This document shows, in pieces, positions 36,001 to 43,868 of a stretch of 64,000 nucleotides of DNA. The DNA is from Paenarthrobacter aurescens TC1 (GTDB taxonomy: Bacteria > Actinomycetota > Actinomycetes > Actinomycetales > Micrococcaceae): contig CP000474.1 of NCBI GenBank assembly GCA_000014925.1, forward strand, positions 1,054,001-1,118,000, given 5' to 3'. The notes under the pieces were generated by a model. It saw only the letters and a program-made list of their open reading frames with translations, ran no database searches and was not told the origin of the DNA. Both the position numbers and the translations under genes were made by a program. Numbering within the stretch: the first letter of the stretch is position 1; each line of letters begins with the position of its first letter.

Positions 36001-36082
36001 CGGTGTGGCTGTGGAGGAGGGGCCCGCGGTCAAGCTGGTGCTTCGGCCTTTCCAGCTGGTAACCCTGCGGTTTGTTCGCTGA
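33053..36082 (+). CDS. Alpha-mannosidase, glycoside hydrolase family 38
   Basis: This 1009-residue cytoplasmic enzyme hydrolyses alpha-mannosidic bonds with a zinc-containing retaining mechanism. The N-terminal catalytic domain has the metal-binding ATGHAHIDSAWLWPVRET block and the nucleophile Asp in EAWLPDSFGYSGAIPQ. A mid domain (AKTKRGNRRSEHLL, LLQQFHDILPGSSI) and a large C-terminal beta domain follow, as in full-length GH38 proteins. There is no signal peptide. TTG at 33053 has AAAGGGG 6 nt upstream and yields the usual N-terminus. It is not flanked by sugar transporters or a local regulator. Confidence 0.95.
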   Translation: MHDDRRITEQRLDRFVRERILPAIYGRAIPLQLSSWEAPGEPVPATEALRQVFTPQEPGAAWGKAWSTKWLRLQGEVPQDWGMTDSTTVEIIVDLGFNSDVPGFQCEGTAWHSDGSIIKAISPRNYHVPLKLLGGGHSVDFYVEAAANPDVAQGWSFAPTPLGDKATSGDEPRYRLGRIAIAELNETVWELNQDIWTLSGLMHELPMEMPRRHEILRALERMLDVMDPDDVAGTAAAGRAELAQVLSRPAYASAHELLATGHAHIDSAWLWPVRETIRKCARTFSNVVALMDEDPDFVFSCSSAQQMAWMKEFFPELFVRIREKVKAGQFVPVGGMWVESDTNMPGGEAMARQFVEGKSFFLNEFDIECQEAWLPDSFGYSGAIPQIVKEAGSRWFLTQKISWNKVNRMPHHTFAWEGIDGTRLFTHFPPVDTYNAELHGRELAHAERNYRDHGRGTMSLVPFGYGDGGGGPTREMVAAAHRTADLEGSPKVHMGTAREFFTKAEAEYTNLPVWVGEMYLEMHRGTYTSQAKTKRGNRRSEHLLREAELWCATAAVRLGAAYAYPADELKRLWRLVLLQQFHDILPGSSIAWVHQDAERNYEAIARDLTGIINHAAQALVGEGDQQFLLNAAPHQRNGVPALGAAEAIKPESSVQVDELEDGYVLDNGVIRAVLNQDGLLTSLVDHASGRNAIAPGQAGNLLELFRDTPNEWDAWDIEEFYRRNVTPLTQADGVDVERSPAGVVVVVKRKVGASTITQRLTLDAGSASLGIATTVDWQEREKMLKIAFPLDVRADRSASETQFGHVFRPTHTNTSWEAAKFEICAHRWIHVAEPGYGVAVSNSSSYGHDVTRAVRADGGTTTTVRTSLLRSARFPDPEADRGEHTLELSIRPGAAIADAVEEGYRTNLKPRFISGGRPVEPLLSVSNPAIVVEAVKLAEDGSGDVVVRLYESLGERSTGLLTPNFECSDALATDLLERPTEAPGVAVEEGPAVKLVLRPFQLVTLRFVR

Positions 36083-36114
36083 GGTTTGCCCCCGGCGTTT
36101 CTTTGCCCGCCGGG

Positions 36115-37122
36115 TTACTCCGCCAGTTCCGCGTCGATAGCATCCTTCAACACTTGAACCCGAAGGGGAATCACAGTGTCATGGTGTTTGATTTGGGCTG
36201 AGACGTTCTTCGTGAAGACATCTTCAACCAGAGTCGGCATGTCCTTCACGCCGTTAAGGTAGCGCTTGGCGGCAAAGTCGAACTCTGACCTGTTGTTCTT
36301 TATCCGGGTGTTGAGAGCCTTGAGTTCGTCGGCAATGGTGAGATATTCCGCTTCCGGGGCATTCCGGGCGGTGGCGTCATCAATCTTTTTGACGTACTCG
36401 TCCTTGAGCCGCACAAACTCGTTGTAGTTCTCCTCGGACTTTGCGGTTGTTTCTGCGTGCGATTCGAGCTGTGCAATCTCATTGTCCAAGGTGCGGGCAA
36501 ACTCAACGTAGGAGATGTTCTTGGACTGTTTGAGTTGGTTGACGGCTTCCCGGCAAGGAACTGCTGCTTGCGTCAACAGCGTTTGGCGTTCCCGGAGGTT
36601 GGCTGCTTTGGAGCCGACAAAGAGTCCGCTGCACCCGGCATCTTCCCTGAATAGGCCTTCGAACCGGGGGTAGGACTCCACGAGGCCCTCCATTGAGTCG
36701 AGGTAGGCCTGGTAGGAATCGACCAGCTGCGCTACAGCCACACCGATCCCATCCGCTTCTTTACCGTCGCCGTAGCCCTTCTGCACATCGCTCAAGGCAG
36801 TCCGTGCGGAATTGACGGCCTGTTGGAACTCGTCCCGCTCTTTGACGGAGTTCTTCTCAGCATCCTCTCGTGTTGCGGGGACGTTGCGGGCCTTCTTATA
36901 CGCGGCCAGGTAGGTGTTGACGGCGGGCTGGATCTTGTCCCTTGCCCCAATGAGTGCCGTCAGGCGCTCATCTTTCAGGAGGGCCAGGCTATCCCTGCGC
37001 TGCTGACCGGCGAAGTTGGTTAGGGCTATTACCACTACCGAGGCAACCACCGCCACCACAACGGCAATGGCAAGAGCGATAAGGACCGGACGGCGCTTAC
37101 TGCGAACGGGCTCAATGGTCAT
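36115..37122 (-). CDS. Membrane-anchored extracytoplasmic helical protein B (unknown)
   Basis: This 335-residue protein has a short basic cytoplasmic tail, one membrane helix (about 12-34) and a long outside domain. That domain is almost wholly helical, rich in Lys/Glu/Ala/Gln with coiled-coil character. It has two Cys at 164 and 190, likely to form a disulfide. I do not recognise the family. It starts 2 nt after the stop of the neighbouring gene, and both share size class, topology and Cys placement (164/190 against 167/192), suggesting an ancient duplication. An amino-acid ABC importer operon lies just upstream on the same strand. Confidence 0.8.
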   Translation of the reverse strand: MTIEPVRSKRRPVLIALAIAVVVAVVASVVVIALTNFAGQQRRDSLALLKDERLTALIGARDKIQPAVNTYLAAYKKARNVPATREDAEKNSVKERDEFQQAVNSARTALSDVQKGYGDGKEADGIGVAVAQLVDSYQAYLDSMEGLVESYPRFEGLFREDAGCSGLFVGSKAANLRERQTLLTQAAVPCREAVNQLKQSKNISYVEFARTLDNEIAQLESHAETTAKSEENYNEFVRLKDEYVKKIDDATARNAPEAEYLTIADELKALNTRIKNNRSEFDFAAKRYLNGVKDMPTLVEDVFTKNVSAQIKHHDTVIPLRVQVLKDAIDAELAE

Positions 37123-37124
37123 CG

Positions 37125-38036
37125 CTATTTCCCCTCACCGGATGCTGCATCAAACTGTTCCAGGCTCTTCTTGAGTGCGCCTTCGAATTCGGAATTTGAG
37201 CTGTTGGCACTCTCGATGATCTTTGAGTATTTGTCCTTGGTGGCAGCTTCATATGTTGTTTGCGCCTTGGCGAACGCATCATTGATTTCCAACAGTGCAA
37301 GGCCGGCAATGGTGCTCTTGCTGAGGCGCTCAAAAGTGTCCTTGCTGTCGAGCACTTCCTGTTGCTTGTCCCGCTGCCCGCGGATGACAGCCTCTACGTC
37401 CGAGAGCAGGGTGGTGGTCTCGGCGTCGGCACCGTCCTTGGCGGTGCCCAGCGCGGCCAGGCACTCATCGGCGCTCTTGACGTACTCCTGGGCGTAGGTC
37501 TCACTGGCAACGTTCAGCGATGAATGCAAGGCCGCACACGGCCCGCCCACGGAGCGGTAGATGTTGGTGGTGTTGACCACCAGCTGATCGTTGTAGGCGA
37601 TCACCGCACCATACTGATCCTTGAATCGCTTGTAGGATTCGGCAACTTCCTGATCCTGCAGGGCCGGCGATGCCCCCATGTGTTCCAGGCGGTCACGATT
37701 CACCTGTGACTCACGCACGATGCGCTCACGGTCCTGGTTGAGGACTTCCTCCTCCTCCGGCTGTCCCGCTTTTTCGGAAATGGCGTTCGAGTACCGTCCG
37801 GAAAACTGCTGGACCAAGGGATCGTAGAGATTCATCGAGTTGTCCACGATAACGCGGTGCTTGTCCAAGCGGATGACGTCAGCTCGGGCCGGTTCGGCCG
37901 ACCGGGAGAGGGCAAACCACGTCCCAAGCCCGGCGGCCACCATGGCCACCACCACGGCGGCAACGAGGATTACCGTACGTCTGGAGCGTCCCTTGCCGGG
38001 TGCGCTGAGTGTTTCTTCCAAGCTTTCATCCCCCAA
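37125..38036 (-). CDS. Membrane-anchored extracytoplasmic helical protein A (unknown)
   Basis: This 303-residue protein has a 20-residue cytoplasmic tail, one membrane helix (about 21-42) and a helical outside domain with Cys at 167 and 192. The family is not recognised. Alternating charged and Ala/Leu segments suggest a helical bundle that might bind a ligand or another envelope protein. The frame opens with TTG at 38036 without a visible ribosome binding site, so the start is uncertain. It lies 31 nt after the ABC ATPase gene and 2 nt before protein B, so co-expression with the importer is possible. Confidence 0.75.
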   Translation of the reverse strand: MGDESLEETLSAPGKGRSRRTVILVAAVVVAMVAAGLGTWFALSRSAEPARADVIRLDKHRVIVDNSMNLYDPLVQQFSGRYSNAISEKAGQPEEEEVLNQDRERIVRESQVNRDRLEHMGASPALQDQEVAESYKRFKDQYGAVIAYNDQLVVNTTNIYRSVGGPCAALHSSLNVASETYAQEYVKSADECLAALGTAKDGADAETTTLLSDVEAVIRGQRDKQQEVLDSKDTFERLSKSTIAGLALLEINDAFAKAQTTYEAATKDKYSKIIESANSSNSEFEGALKKSLEQFDAASGEGK

Positions 38037-38067
38037 ATTTGTGAATCACGTAGTGTTTGCGAACCAC

Positions 38068-38874
38068 TTAGACGTCGTGCTTTAGCCGCTTCACGAAGAG
38101 TTTGGTCCGTTCCTGGCGCGGTGCCCGCAAAACCTCGGCCGCCGGCCCGCGTTCCACTACCACCCCGCCGTCCATGAAAATTACCTCGTCCGCCACATGC
38201 TGGGCAAAGGCGAGCTCATGGGTCACGATCACCATGGTCCAGCCCTCTTCGGCGAGTTCCTTGATGACTCCCAGGACGTCCCCCACAAGTTCGGGATCCA
38301 GTGCGGACGTGGGCTCGTCAAACAGGAGCAGTTGAGGCTTGAGTGCCAACGCCCGGACGATACCCACGCGCTGCTGCTGTCCGCCTGAGAGCTCAAAAGG
38401 GTAGGCGTCGCGCTTGTCGGCAAGACCAACGCGTTCCAGCAGGCGCTCAGCTTCCGCAATTGCCTCGGCGCGAGGCCGCTTCTGGACCTGGACCGGGCCT
38501 TCAATGACGTTCTTCAGCACAGTCATGTGAGGGAACAGGTTGTAGTGCTGGAAGACCATGGCGCTGCGGTCGCGGAGCGCAGCCACTTCCTTCTTGCCCA
38601 CCTTGGCACCGAAATCGATGGCGAGCTCATCCGAGGCATCCCCGCTCCCAAAGGTGACGGTGCCGGCGTCGGGAATTTCCAGGCCGTTAAGGGAACGCAG
38701 GACCGTGGTCTTGCCGGAGCCCGAAGGTCCGATCAGGGCCACCACCTGGCCGCGCCGGATATCGATGTCGATGTCCCGCAGCACCACATTGCTTCCAAAG
38801 GCCTTGGCCAGGTTCCGTGCCTTCAGGACAGAGGTGGCATGCGGCTGCTGTGCGGGTTCGTTAGTGGGCGACAT
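38068..38874 (-). CDS. Polar amino-acid ABC transporter, ATP-binding protein
   Basis: This 268-residue ATPase energises the importer encoded with it. Walker A is GPSGSGKT, the signature is LSGGQQQRV and Walker B is LLLFDEPTSALD, with the switch His in TMVIVTHEL. The sequence is of the PAAT (polar amino-acid) class, similar to GlnQ/TcyC. An acidic insertion between Walker A and the Q-loop (DASDELAIDFGAKVGKKE) is longer than usual. It overlaps the permease gene by 14 nt. The start at 38874 is ATG. Confidence 0.95.
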   Translation of the reverse strand: MSPTNEPAQQPHATSVLKARNLAKAFGSNVVLRDIDIDIRRGQVVALIGPSGSGKTTVLRSLNGLEIPDAGTVTFGSGDASDELAIDFGAKVGKKEVAALRDRSAMVFQHYNLFPHMTVLKNVIEGPVQVQKRPRAEAIAEAERLLERVGLADKRDAYPFELSGGQQQRVGIVRALALKPQLLLFDEPTSALDPELVGDVLGVIKELAEEGWTMVIVTHELAFAQHVADEVIFMDGGVVVERGPAAEVLRAPRQERTKLFVKRLKHDV

Positions 38875-39520
38875 AGCGGTCCAATCTCTTCTCCACGGCG
38901 GATTGCGCTGTGGAAAGGACCAGGCAAATGACCCAGTAAACCAGGGCTGCCTGCAGGTAAAGGGCCATGAACTCCTGGCTGAACGCGGCGATCTGCTGTG
39001 CGTTGCGGAACAGTTCGGTGACCAGGATGAGCGAGGCCAAGGATGTGTCTTTCACCAGCGAAATGAAGGTGTTGGACAGCGGCGGAACGGACACCCGTGC
39101 TGCCTGCGGAAGGATGATGCGGACCAAGGCCTGGGGACGGGACATGCCGATGGTGTGGCCGGCTTCCCATTGGCCCTTCGGCACGGACAGGATGGCCGCA
39201 CGGATGATCTCGGCGGCATACCCGCCCACGTTCAGTGAGAACGCGATGATGGCGCTGGGCCAAGGATCAAGACGGATGCCGATGCTGGGCAGGCCGAAGA
39301 AGATCACAAAGAGCTGCACCAACAAGGGAGTGCCGCGGATCACCGAGACGTAGAAACGGCCGATGCCCGAGAGCAACCAGTTGGGGCTCAGGCGCATCAG
39401 GGCAACCACCAGCGCGAGCACCAGGCCGAAGGCAAAGGACGCGAGCGTCAGCGGAATGGTCCCGGTCACGGCACCGGTGATCAGCGGACCGAAGGAACTC
39501 CAGATGAGGTCCCAGTTCAT
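38861..39520 (-). CDS. Polar amino-acid ABC transporter, permease
   Basis: This 219-residue inner-membrane protein has about five helices and the HisM/GlnP/TcyB-type signature: FYVSVIRGTPLLVQLF near residue 56 and the EAA loop EAGHTIGMSRPQALVRIILPQA. A single permease gene implies a homodimer. It resembles cystine permeases (YecS/TcyB), but the substrate is not proven. It overlaps the ATPase gene and follows the binding-protein gene with no gap. Confidence 0.95.
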   Translation of the reverse strand: MNWDLIWSSFGPLITGAVTGTIPLTLASFAFGLVLALVVALMRLSPNWLLSGIGRFYVSVIRGTPLLVQLFVIFFGLPSIGIRLDPWPSAIIAFSLNVGGYAAEIIRAAILSVPKGQWEAGHTIGMSRPQALVRIILPQAARVSVPPLSNTFISLVKDTSLASLILVTELFRNAQQIAAFSQEFMALYLQAALVYWVICLVLSTAQSAVEKRLDRYVAH

Positions 39521-40336
39521 CTATTTGGTGACGTCCGCGCCGAAGTACTTCTCCGAGATCTTGGCCAGGCTGCCATCGGCTTGGAGATCGGCCAATGCCT
39601 TGTCCACGGCTGCTGTGAGTTCAGTGGAGCCCTTGCGGAACACCATGGCGCTCTCAGTCTTCTCCGGTGCCTCGGCGGCTACCTTCAGGCCCGAGTCGGG
39701 AGTGTTCTTGGCGTAGTCCAAGTACGTGAGCTTGTCGTTTACGGTGGCGTCCACTCGTCCCTGCTGCACCAGCGTGGCGGACTGGGCCCAGCCTTCAACT
39801 GCCTGGACATTGGCGCCCGCTTCAACGGCCATTTTGTAGAAGTTGCTGGTCAGTGACTGGGCGGTGGTCTTGCCCTTGAGGTCCGCGAAGCTGTTGATGC
39901 TGCTGTTGTCCGACTTGGTGACGACCACTCCCGTGGAGATGGTGTACGGCGTGGAGAAGTCGTACTTGGCCTTGCGCTCGTCATTGATGGAGATCTGGTT
40001 GGCGATAGTGTCAAAGCGCTTGGATTCCAGACCGGCAAAGATACCGTCGAATTGGGTCTCCTGGAAGGTAGCCTTCACACCAAGTTTCCCGGCCACGGCC
40101 TGGGCGACCTCGACGTCAAACCCCGTGAGCTCCCCGGCGCCGTCAGCGTGGAAGCTGAAGGGACGGTAGGTGCCCTCGGTGGCGATGACCAGTTCGCCCT
40201 TGGATTTCACATCCGAAAGGGACGTGTCCCCGCCGGACTGGGCAGGTGCTGATCCTCCACCGCACGCAGAAAGTGCAAGGGCGGCCGAGGCCAGAGTGGC
40301 TGCGAGGACAGAGCGGCGGGTGCGGAGGCTGTTCAT
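39521..40336 (-). CDS. Polar amino-acid ABC transporter, substrate-binding lipoprotein
   Basis: This 271-residue family 3 solute-binding protein has a lipoprotein signal with lipobox LSAC (Cys 25). The core starts at GELVIATEGTYRPFSF and continues through ELTGFDVEVAQAVAGKLG and QFDGIFAGLESKRFDTIAN. The motif around FDGIFAGLESKRFD is close to that of cystine-binding proteins such as FliY/TcyA. It captures the substrate outside and delivers it to the permease. It is first in the importer operon. The promoter region upstream is preceded by a terminator for the neighbouring gene. Confidence 0.93.
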   Translation of the reverse strand: MNSLRTRRSVLAATLASAALALSACGGGSAPAQSGGDTSLSDVKSKGELVIATEGTYRPFSFHADGAGELTGFDVEVAQAVAGKLGVKATFQETQFDGIFAGLESKRFDTIANQISINDERKAKYDFSTPYTISTGVVVTKSDNSSINSFADLKGKTTAQSLTSNFYKMAVEAGANVQAVEGWAQSATLVQQGRVDATVNDKLTYLDYAKNTPDSGLKVAAEAPEKTESAMVFRKGSTELTAAVDKALADLQADGSLAKISEKYFGADVTK

Positions 40337-40392
40337 GGAGCCATCTTAGTCACCGCCACGGCCAGGCTTGGCGGGCGGCTTGAAAAAGGGCC

Positions 40393-40440
40393 ATTAAAAA
40401 GGCTGAGTGGGGGCGGTCCCCAACAGCCCGCCACCACTCA
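40393..40440 (-). terminator. Terminator upstream of the amino-acid ABC importer operon
   Basis: On the minus strand, a 13-bp stem (one mismatch, TGAGTGG/CCACTCA outer block) with an 11-nt loop is followed by CCTTTTTAATGG. It would terminate the HTH/membrane-protein transcript from 41.9-40.5 kb before the importer promoter. Confidence 0.85.
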
Positions 40441-40566
40441 TCCCCCCAATTGTGATCACGTGGGCGCCACATCCACCGGAAACCCGTTCTCTGATTCCGG
40501 TGTCAGGCTGCAAACCGCGTTCACACATTCATGATTGTGCCACGATCTAATGGTTTTGTGAAAGTC

Positions 40567-41274
40567 TTACGCCGAGAGACGTTGCTTTCGCCGCGCAAAT
40601 GACTTGGAGAACCAGATCCCAGCAAGTCCAAGGCACGTGAACAAGGCGGCCGAGTAGTTGATGAGGACCCGCAACCAGGCCTCCGAAAATGGAATAAGGG
40701 GGAAAAGTTGGGACGACAAAAGCAGCGAAAGCCCTAGGAGCAGGAACCCCGAGGCCACCCGAAGCAGGACCGGTGCCGTGCTCACAACCGTGCGCCAGAT
40801 GGCGGGTATCAGGCAGACGGCCACAAACCCCGGATACAAGCGGCCCATCGCCGCGTAACCGTCAAGGGACGGCCCCCATTTAAGCCCGCTCATGCCGGCC
40901 GAGGATCCTTGGGTGTCCGTGATGACGAAGAAGTAGATTGTCAGGGCACCAATAATCGCCGCAGCAGTGATCCCCAAGGGGCCTCGGATGGCACGCACGG
41001 CAGAGGCTGAGCCGAACGCAGTGGCGATCTTGATGCCCATGAAGTAGAACGTGCCGTACAGCAGGAAACGCAGAATCAGATTGCCGATGTTCATCCCGCC
41101 GAGCCACCCATCGATGACCAGATAGGGGGCCTCGATACTGATGAAGATGCTCAACGAGATCAGCGAAAATATGTAGAAGACCTCCCGGTTTTCGCCGCGC
41201 AATGCGCTGGGGACCCGGGCCAGGGTAATGGCAAGGCAAACCGCCAGCGTGACCCAGGGCAGGACAGCCGTCAT
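40567..41274 (-). CDS. Multi-pass membrane protein, partner of HTH protein
   Basis: This 235-residue protein has about seven membrane helices, a short basic C-terminus (FSKSFARRKQRLSA) and no enzyme motif I can recognise. Its layout resembles the N-terminal membrane part of MAB_1171c-type actinobacterial proteins, but the cytoplasmic domain usually following is absent. It overlaps the upstream HTH gene by ATGA at 41271-41274, showing strong translational coupling, so ATG 41274 is chosen. A likely role is a membrane sensor or transporter working with the HTH protein. Confidence 0.75.
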   Translation of the reverse strand: MTAVLPWVTLAVCLAITLARVPSALRGENREVFYIFSLISLSIFISIEAPYLVIDGWLGGMNIGNLILRFLLYGTFYFMGIKIATAFGSASAVRAIRGPLGITAAAIIGALTIYFFVITDTQGSSAGMSGLKWGPSLDGYAAMGRLYPGFVAVCLIPAIWRTVVSTAPVLLRVASGFLLLGLSLLLSSQLFPLIPFSEAWLRVLINYSAALFTCLGLAGIWFSKSFARRKQRLSA

Positions 41275-41993
41275 CCGAGGTTCTCCCAAATTCGTTCAGT
41301 TCGTTCGTGGTCTTGTTCCTGCCGGCGCAGTGTCTTGCCGAGCGCCAGGAGCCGTTCGCCAGCCAGCGTCACCAGTCTGCCCTGCGACAACTTGTCCAGG
41401 GCTTCCTGGCGGGCCTCAGGCGGCCATCCGGCTTCGGCCTCGGTAATCAACCCTGCTGCCACCAGTCCTCCCGCTGGCCCCACCCCCGCAGCACGCGAGG
41501 TAGCGATGGCCAGTTCGGGCGGAAGCCTGTTGGCGGTCAGGTGGGCGGAGAAGTTCTGTGGGGCAATCCCGGTGGCGTCGCTGACCCGGTGCCGCAACTC
41601 GCCGTCGTCGATCGCGTCCACCCAGTTACGCACGGAGGTGGGGTGCGGTGGTTCGGAAAGGCGCGGAGCGGGGGTAGTGCCGGGCTCGCTGCGGTCCACC
41701 ACTGCGCGCAGCAGGTCTATGGTAGCCACTTGGCTGACCAGTTCGCAGGACGTGGGCGGGACGGGGTCGCCCCGAAGCTCCGCGTAAAGATCGAAAGTGG
41801 ACAAGGCCTGCACAGGATTGATGTGGAAGCCACGGCTGATACTCACCAAAGTGGACTCGGCCACCTTGCCGCGGACCAACTGCTGCGCCAACGTTGTTCT
41901 CTTGATGCCGGCGATCCTGCAGACGTCAGCGGTGCTGGCATCGGGCGCAACGCCATGAAGCCAGCGCTGAAACGCCTTGGACTGTAAGGGCAT
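41271..41993 (-). CDS. Putative helix-turn-helix regulator
   Basis: This is a 240-residue protein. Near residues 20-60, ADVCRIAGIKRTTLAQQLVRG is followed by LVSISRGFHINPVQAL, an arrangement like an XRE-type helix-turn-helix. A second similar stretch at about 140-185 (RHRVSDATGIAPQNFSAHL, then LAIATSRAAGVGPAGGLVAA) suggests an internal duplication. The family is not firmly recognised. An AGGAAAG site precedes ATG 41993. It is translationally coupled to the membrane protein gene downstream and divergent from the ABC-F gene, whose leader it may control. Confidence 0.7.
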   Translation of the reverse strand: MPLQSKAFQRWLHGVAPDASTADVCRIAGIKRTTLAQQLVRGKVAESTLVSISRGFHINPVQALSTFDLYAELRGDPVPPTSCELVSQVATIDLLRAVVDRSEPGTTPAPRLSEPPHPTSVRNWVDAIDDGELRHRVSDATGIAPQNFSAHLTANRLPPELAIATSRAAGVGPAGGLVAAGLITEAEAGWPPEARQEALDKLSQGRLVTLAGERLLALGKTLRRQEQDHERTERIWENLG

Positions 41994-42063
41994 GTGGAAC
42001 TTTCCTGGAGGGGCCGCGAGGGCAAAGACGAACGTAAGCCGTTAAGTGGTAGTACGAAACGAT

Positions 42064-42092
42064 TTTACGCCGACGCCACATTGAATTATGCT
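42064..42092 (+). promoter_or_regulatory. Candidate promoter for the ABC-F operon
   Basis: TTTACG, a 17-bp spacer and TATGCT resemble a sigma-70-type promoter. The predicted start would be close to 42100, immediately before the terminator-like hairpin. Confidence 0.45.
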
Positions 42093-42101
42093 TGATGATT
42101 G

Positions 42102-42147
42102 AACCCGCTGGTCCGTACACCCCCCAAGTCCGGACCAGCGGGTTTTT
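42102..42147 (+). terminator. Terminator-like hairpin ahead of the ABC-F gene (possible attenuator)
   Basis: A perfect 14-bp stem (AACCCGCTGGTCCG/CGGACCAGCGGGTT) with a 15-nt loop is followed by TTTTT. No plus-strand gene lies upstream, and the ABC-F start is 58 nt downstream, so it is well placed as an attenuator or the end of a short RNA. A 37-codon frame (ATG 42095) runs through it and overlaps the ABC-F start codon by ATGA. This frame has no ribosome binding site. Confidence 0.8.
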
Positions 42148-42204
42148 CCATGCCCGCGGGAATCGCGGCCTGAATTTCTGCGTTCCCTTGCTGGAGGATA
42201 GACG

Positions 42205-43866
42205 ATGACTGCAACTTTGGTGGCCAAGGATCTTGCCGGTGGTCATGGCCACCGCACACTTTTCTCGGACCTTTCCCTGACCGTTGCGCCGGGCGATGTG
42301 GTGGGCGTGGTGGGAGCGAACGGTGCCGGTAAATCCACGTTGCTGCGCATTCTCGCCGGCGTGGACCAGCCCCAGGACGGGAACGTCAGCTTGGCGCCCT
42401 CGGATGCTTTTGTGGGCTGGTTGCCGCAGGAACACGAGCGCACCGCCGGCGAAACAATTGCGTCATACATTGCCCGACGCACCGGCTGTGCCCAGGCAAC
42501 AACCGAGATGGAATCCACCGCCGAAGCTCTCGGCTCAGGAGCTCCCGGAGCCGACGACGCTTACTCCCTGGCCTTCGACCGCTGGATGGCCTCCGGCGCA
42601 GCAGACCTCGAGGAGCGCATCCCGGCTGTCCTCGCCGACCTCGGCTTGGAGCTTGGCGCCGACGCGCTCATGACCGGGCTCTCCGGCGGGCAGGCTGCGC
42701 GTGTTGCTCTCGCTGCACTGCTGCTCAGCCGCTTCGACGTAGTCCTTTTGGACGAACCCACCAACGACCTCGACCTTGACGGGCTCGCCCGGCTTGAGGC
42801 TTTCGTCCAGGGCCTTCGGGGCGGCGTCATCCTGGTGTCGCACGACCGCGAATTCCTGGCCCGCTGCGTCACTACCGTGGTGGAGCTGGACCTCGCCCAG
42901 AACTCCGTGGCCGTCTACGACGGCGGTTATGAAGCCTTCCTCGAAGAGCGCGCCGTGGCCAAGCGCCACGCCAGGGAGCGGTACGAAGAGTTCGCCAACA
43001 CCAAAGCCGACCTCGTTTCCCGCGCACGCACCCAGCGCGAATGGAGCTCTCAAGGGGTCCGGAACGCGATGAAGAAGAACCCGGACAACGACAAGATCCG
43101 TCGCGCAGCAAGCAGCGAATCGTCCGAGAAGCAGGCGCAGAAGGTCCGCCAGATGGAGTCCCGCATCGCCCGGCTCACCGAGGTGGAGGAGCCCCGCAAA
43201 GAGTGGCAGCTGCAGTTCAGCATCGGCCAGGCACCCCGCTCAAGTGCCGTCGTCGCCACCTTGCGTGACGTCGTCGCACGCCAAGGCGACTTCACACTGG
43301 GTCCGGTGAACCTCCAACTCAACGGGGGCGAGCGGATCGGCATCACCGGACCGAACGGTGCCGGGAAGTCGACGCTGTTGCGCCTGCTGTTGGGGACCCA
43401 GGAACCGGACGACGGCGAGGCCTCCATGGGTGCGTCTGTGGCCATCGGCGAAATTGACCAGGCGCGCGGACTGCTCGACGGCGGGCGGCACCTTGGCGAC
43501 GCTGTTGAAGCTGTGCTGGTGGACTGGAACAGTGCGGATGTCCGTACCCTCCTGGCCAAGTTCGGCCTCAAAGCGGATCACACCTCCCGCACGGTGGATT
43601 CGTTGTCCCCGGGGGAGCGGACCCGGGCGGCGCTTGCGTTGCTGCAGGCACGCGGCGTGAACCTGCTGGTGCTGGACGAGCCCACCAACCATTTGGATCT
43701 TCCGGCCATCGAACAGTTGGAGGAGGCGCTGGAAAGCTACGAAGGGGCGCTCCTGCTGGTCACCCATGACCGCAGATTGCTCGAAAACGTTCGGCTCGAT
43801 TCGCGCTGGCATCTGGAAAACGGACAAGTGCAAGAACTCCATCACAGCCCTAGCCAGGAGAAGTAA
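42205..43866 (+). CDS. ABC-F family ATPase (ribosome-acting)
   Basis: This 553-residue soluble protein has two ABC cassettes joined by a charged interdomain linker (about residues 245-315) of the ABC-F type, with no membrane domain. Cassette 1 has GANGAGKST, LSGGQ and LLDEPTNDLD. Cassette 2 has GPNGAGKST, LSPGE and LDEPTNHLD. ABC-F proteins bind the ribosomal E site and rescue stalled or antibiotic-blocked ribosomes. GGAGG precedes the ATG. The upstream terminator-like hairpin suggests induction by ribosome stalling, as with antibiotic-resistance ABC-F genes. An ABC exporter gene follows 2 nt later. Confidence 0.93.
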   Translation: MTATLVAKDLAGGHGHRTLFSDLSLTVAPGDVVGVVGANGAGKSTLLRILAGVDQPQDGNVSLAPSDAFVGWLPQEHERTAGETIASYIARRTGCAQATTEMESTAEALGSGAPGADDAYSLAFDRWMASGAADLEERIPAVLADLGLELGADALMTGLSGGQAARVALAALLLSRFDVVLLDEPTNDLDLDGLARLEAFVQGLRGGVILVSHDREFLARCVTTVVELDLAQNSVAVYDGGYEAFLEERAVAKRHARERYEEFANTKADLVSRARTQREWSSQGVRNAMKKNPDNDKIRRAASSESSEKQAQKVRQMESRIARLTEVEEPRKEWQLQFSIGQAPRSSAVVATLRDVVARQGDFTLGPVNLQLNGGERIGITGPNGAGKSTLLRLLLGTQEPDDGEASMGASVAIGEIDQARGLLDGGRHLGDAVEAVLVDWNSADVRTLLAKFGLKADHTSRTVDSLSPGERTRAALALLQARGVNLLVLDEPTNHLDLPAIEQLEEALESYEGALLLVTHDRRLLENVRLDSRWHLENGQVQELHHSPSQEK

Positions 43867-43868
43867 CC

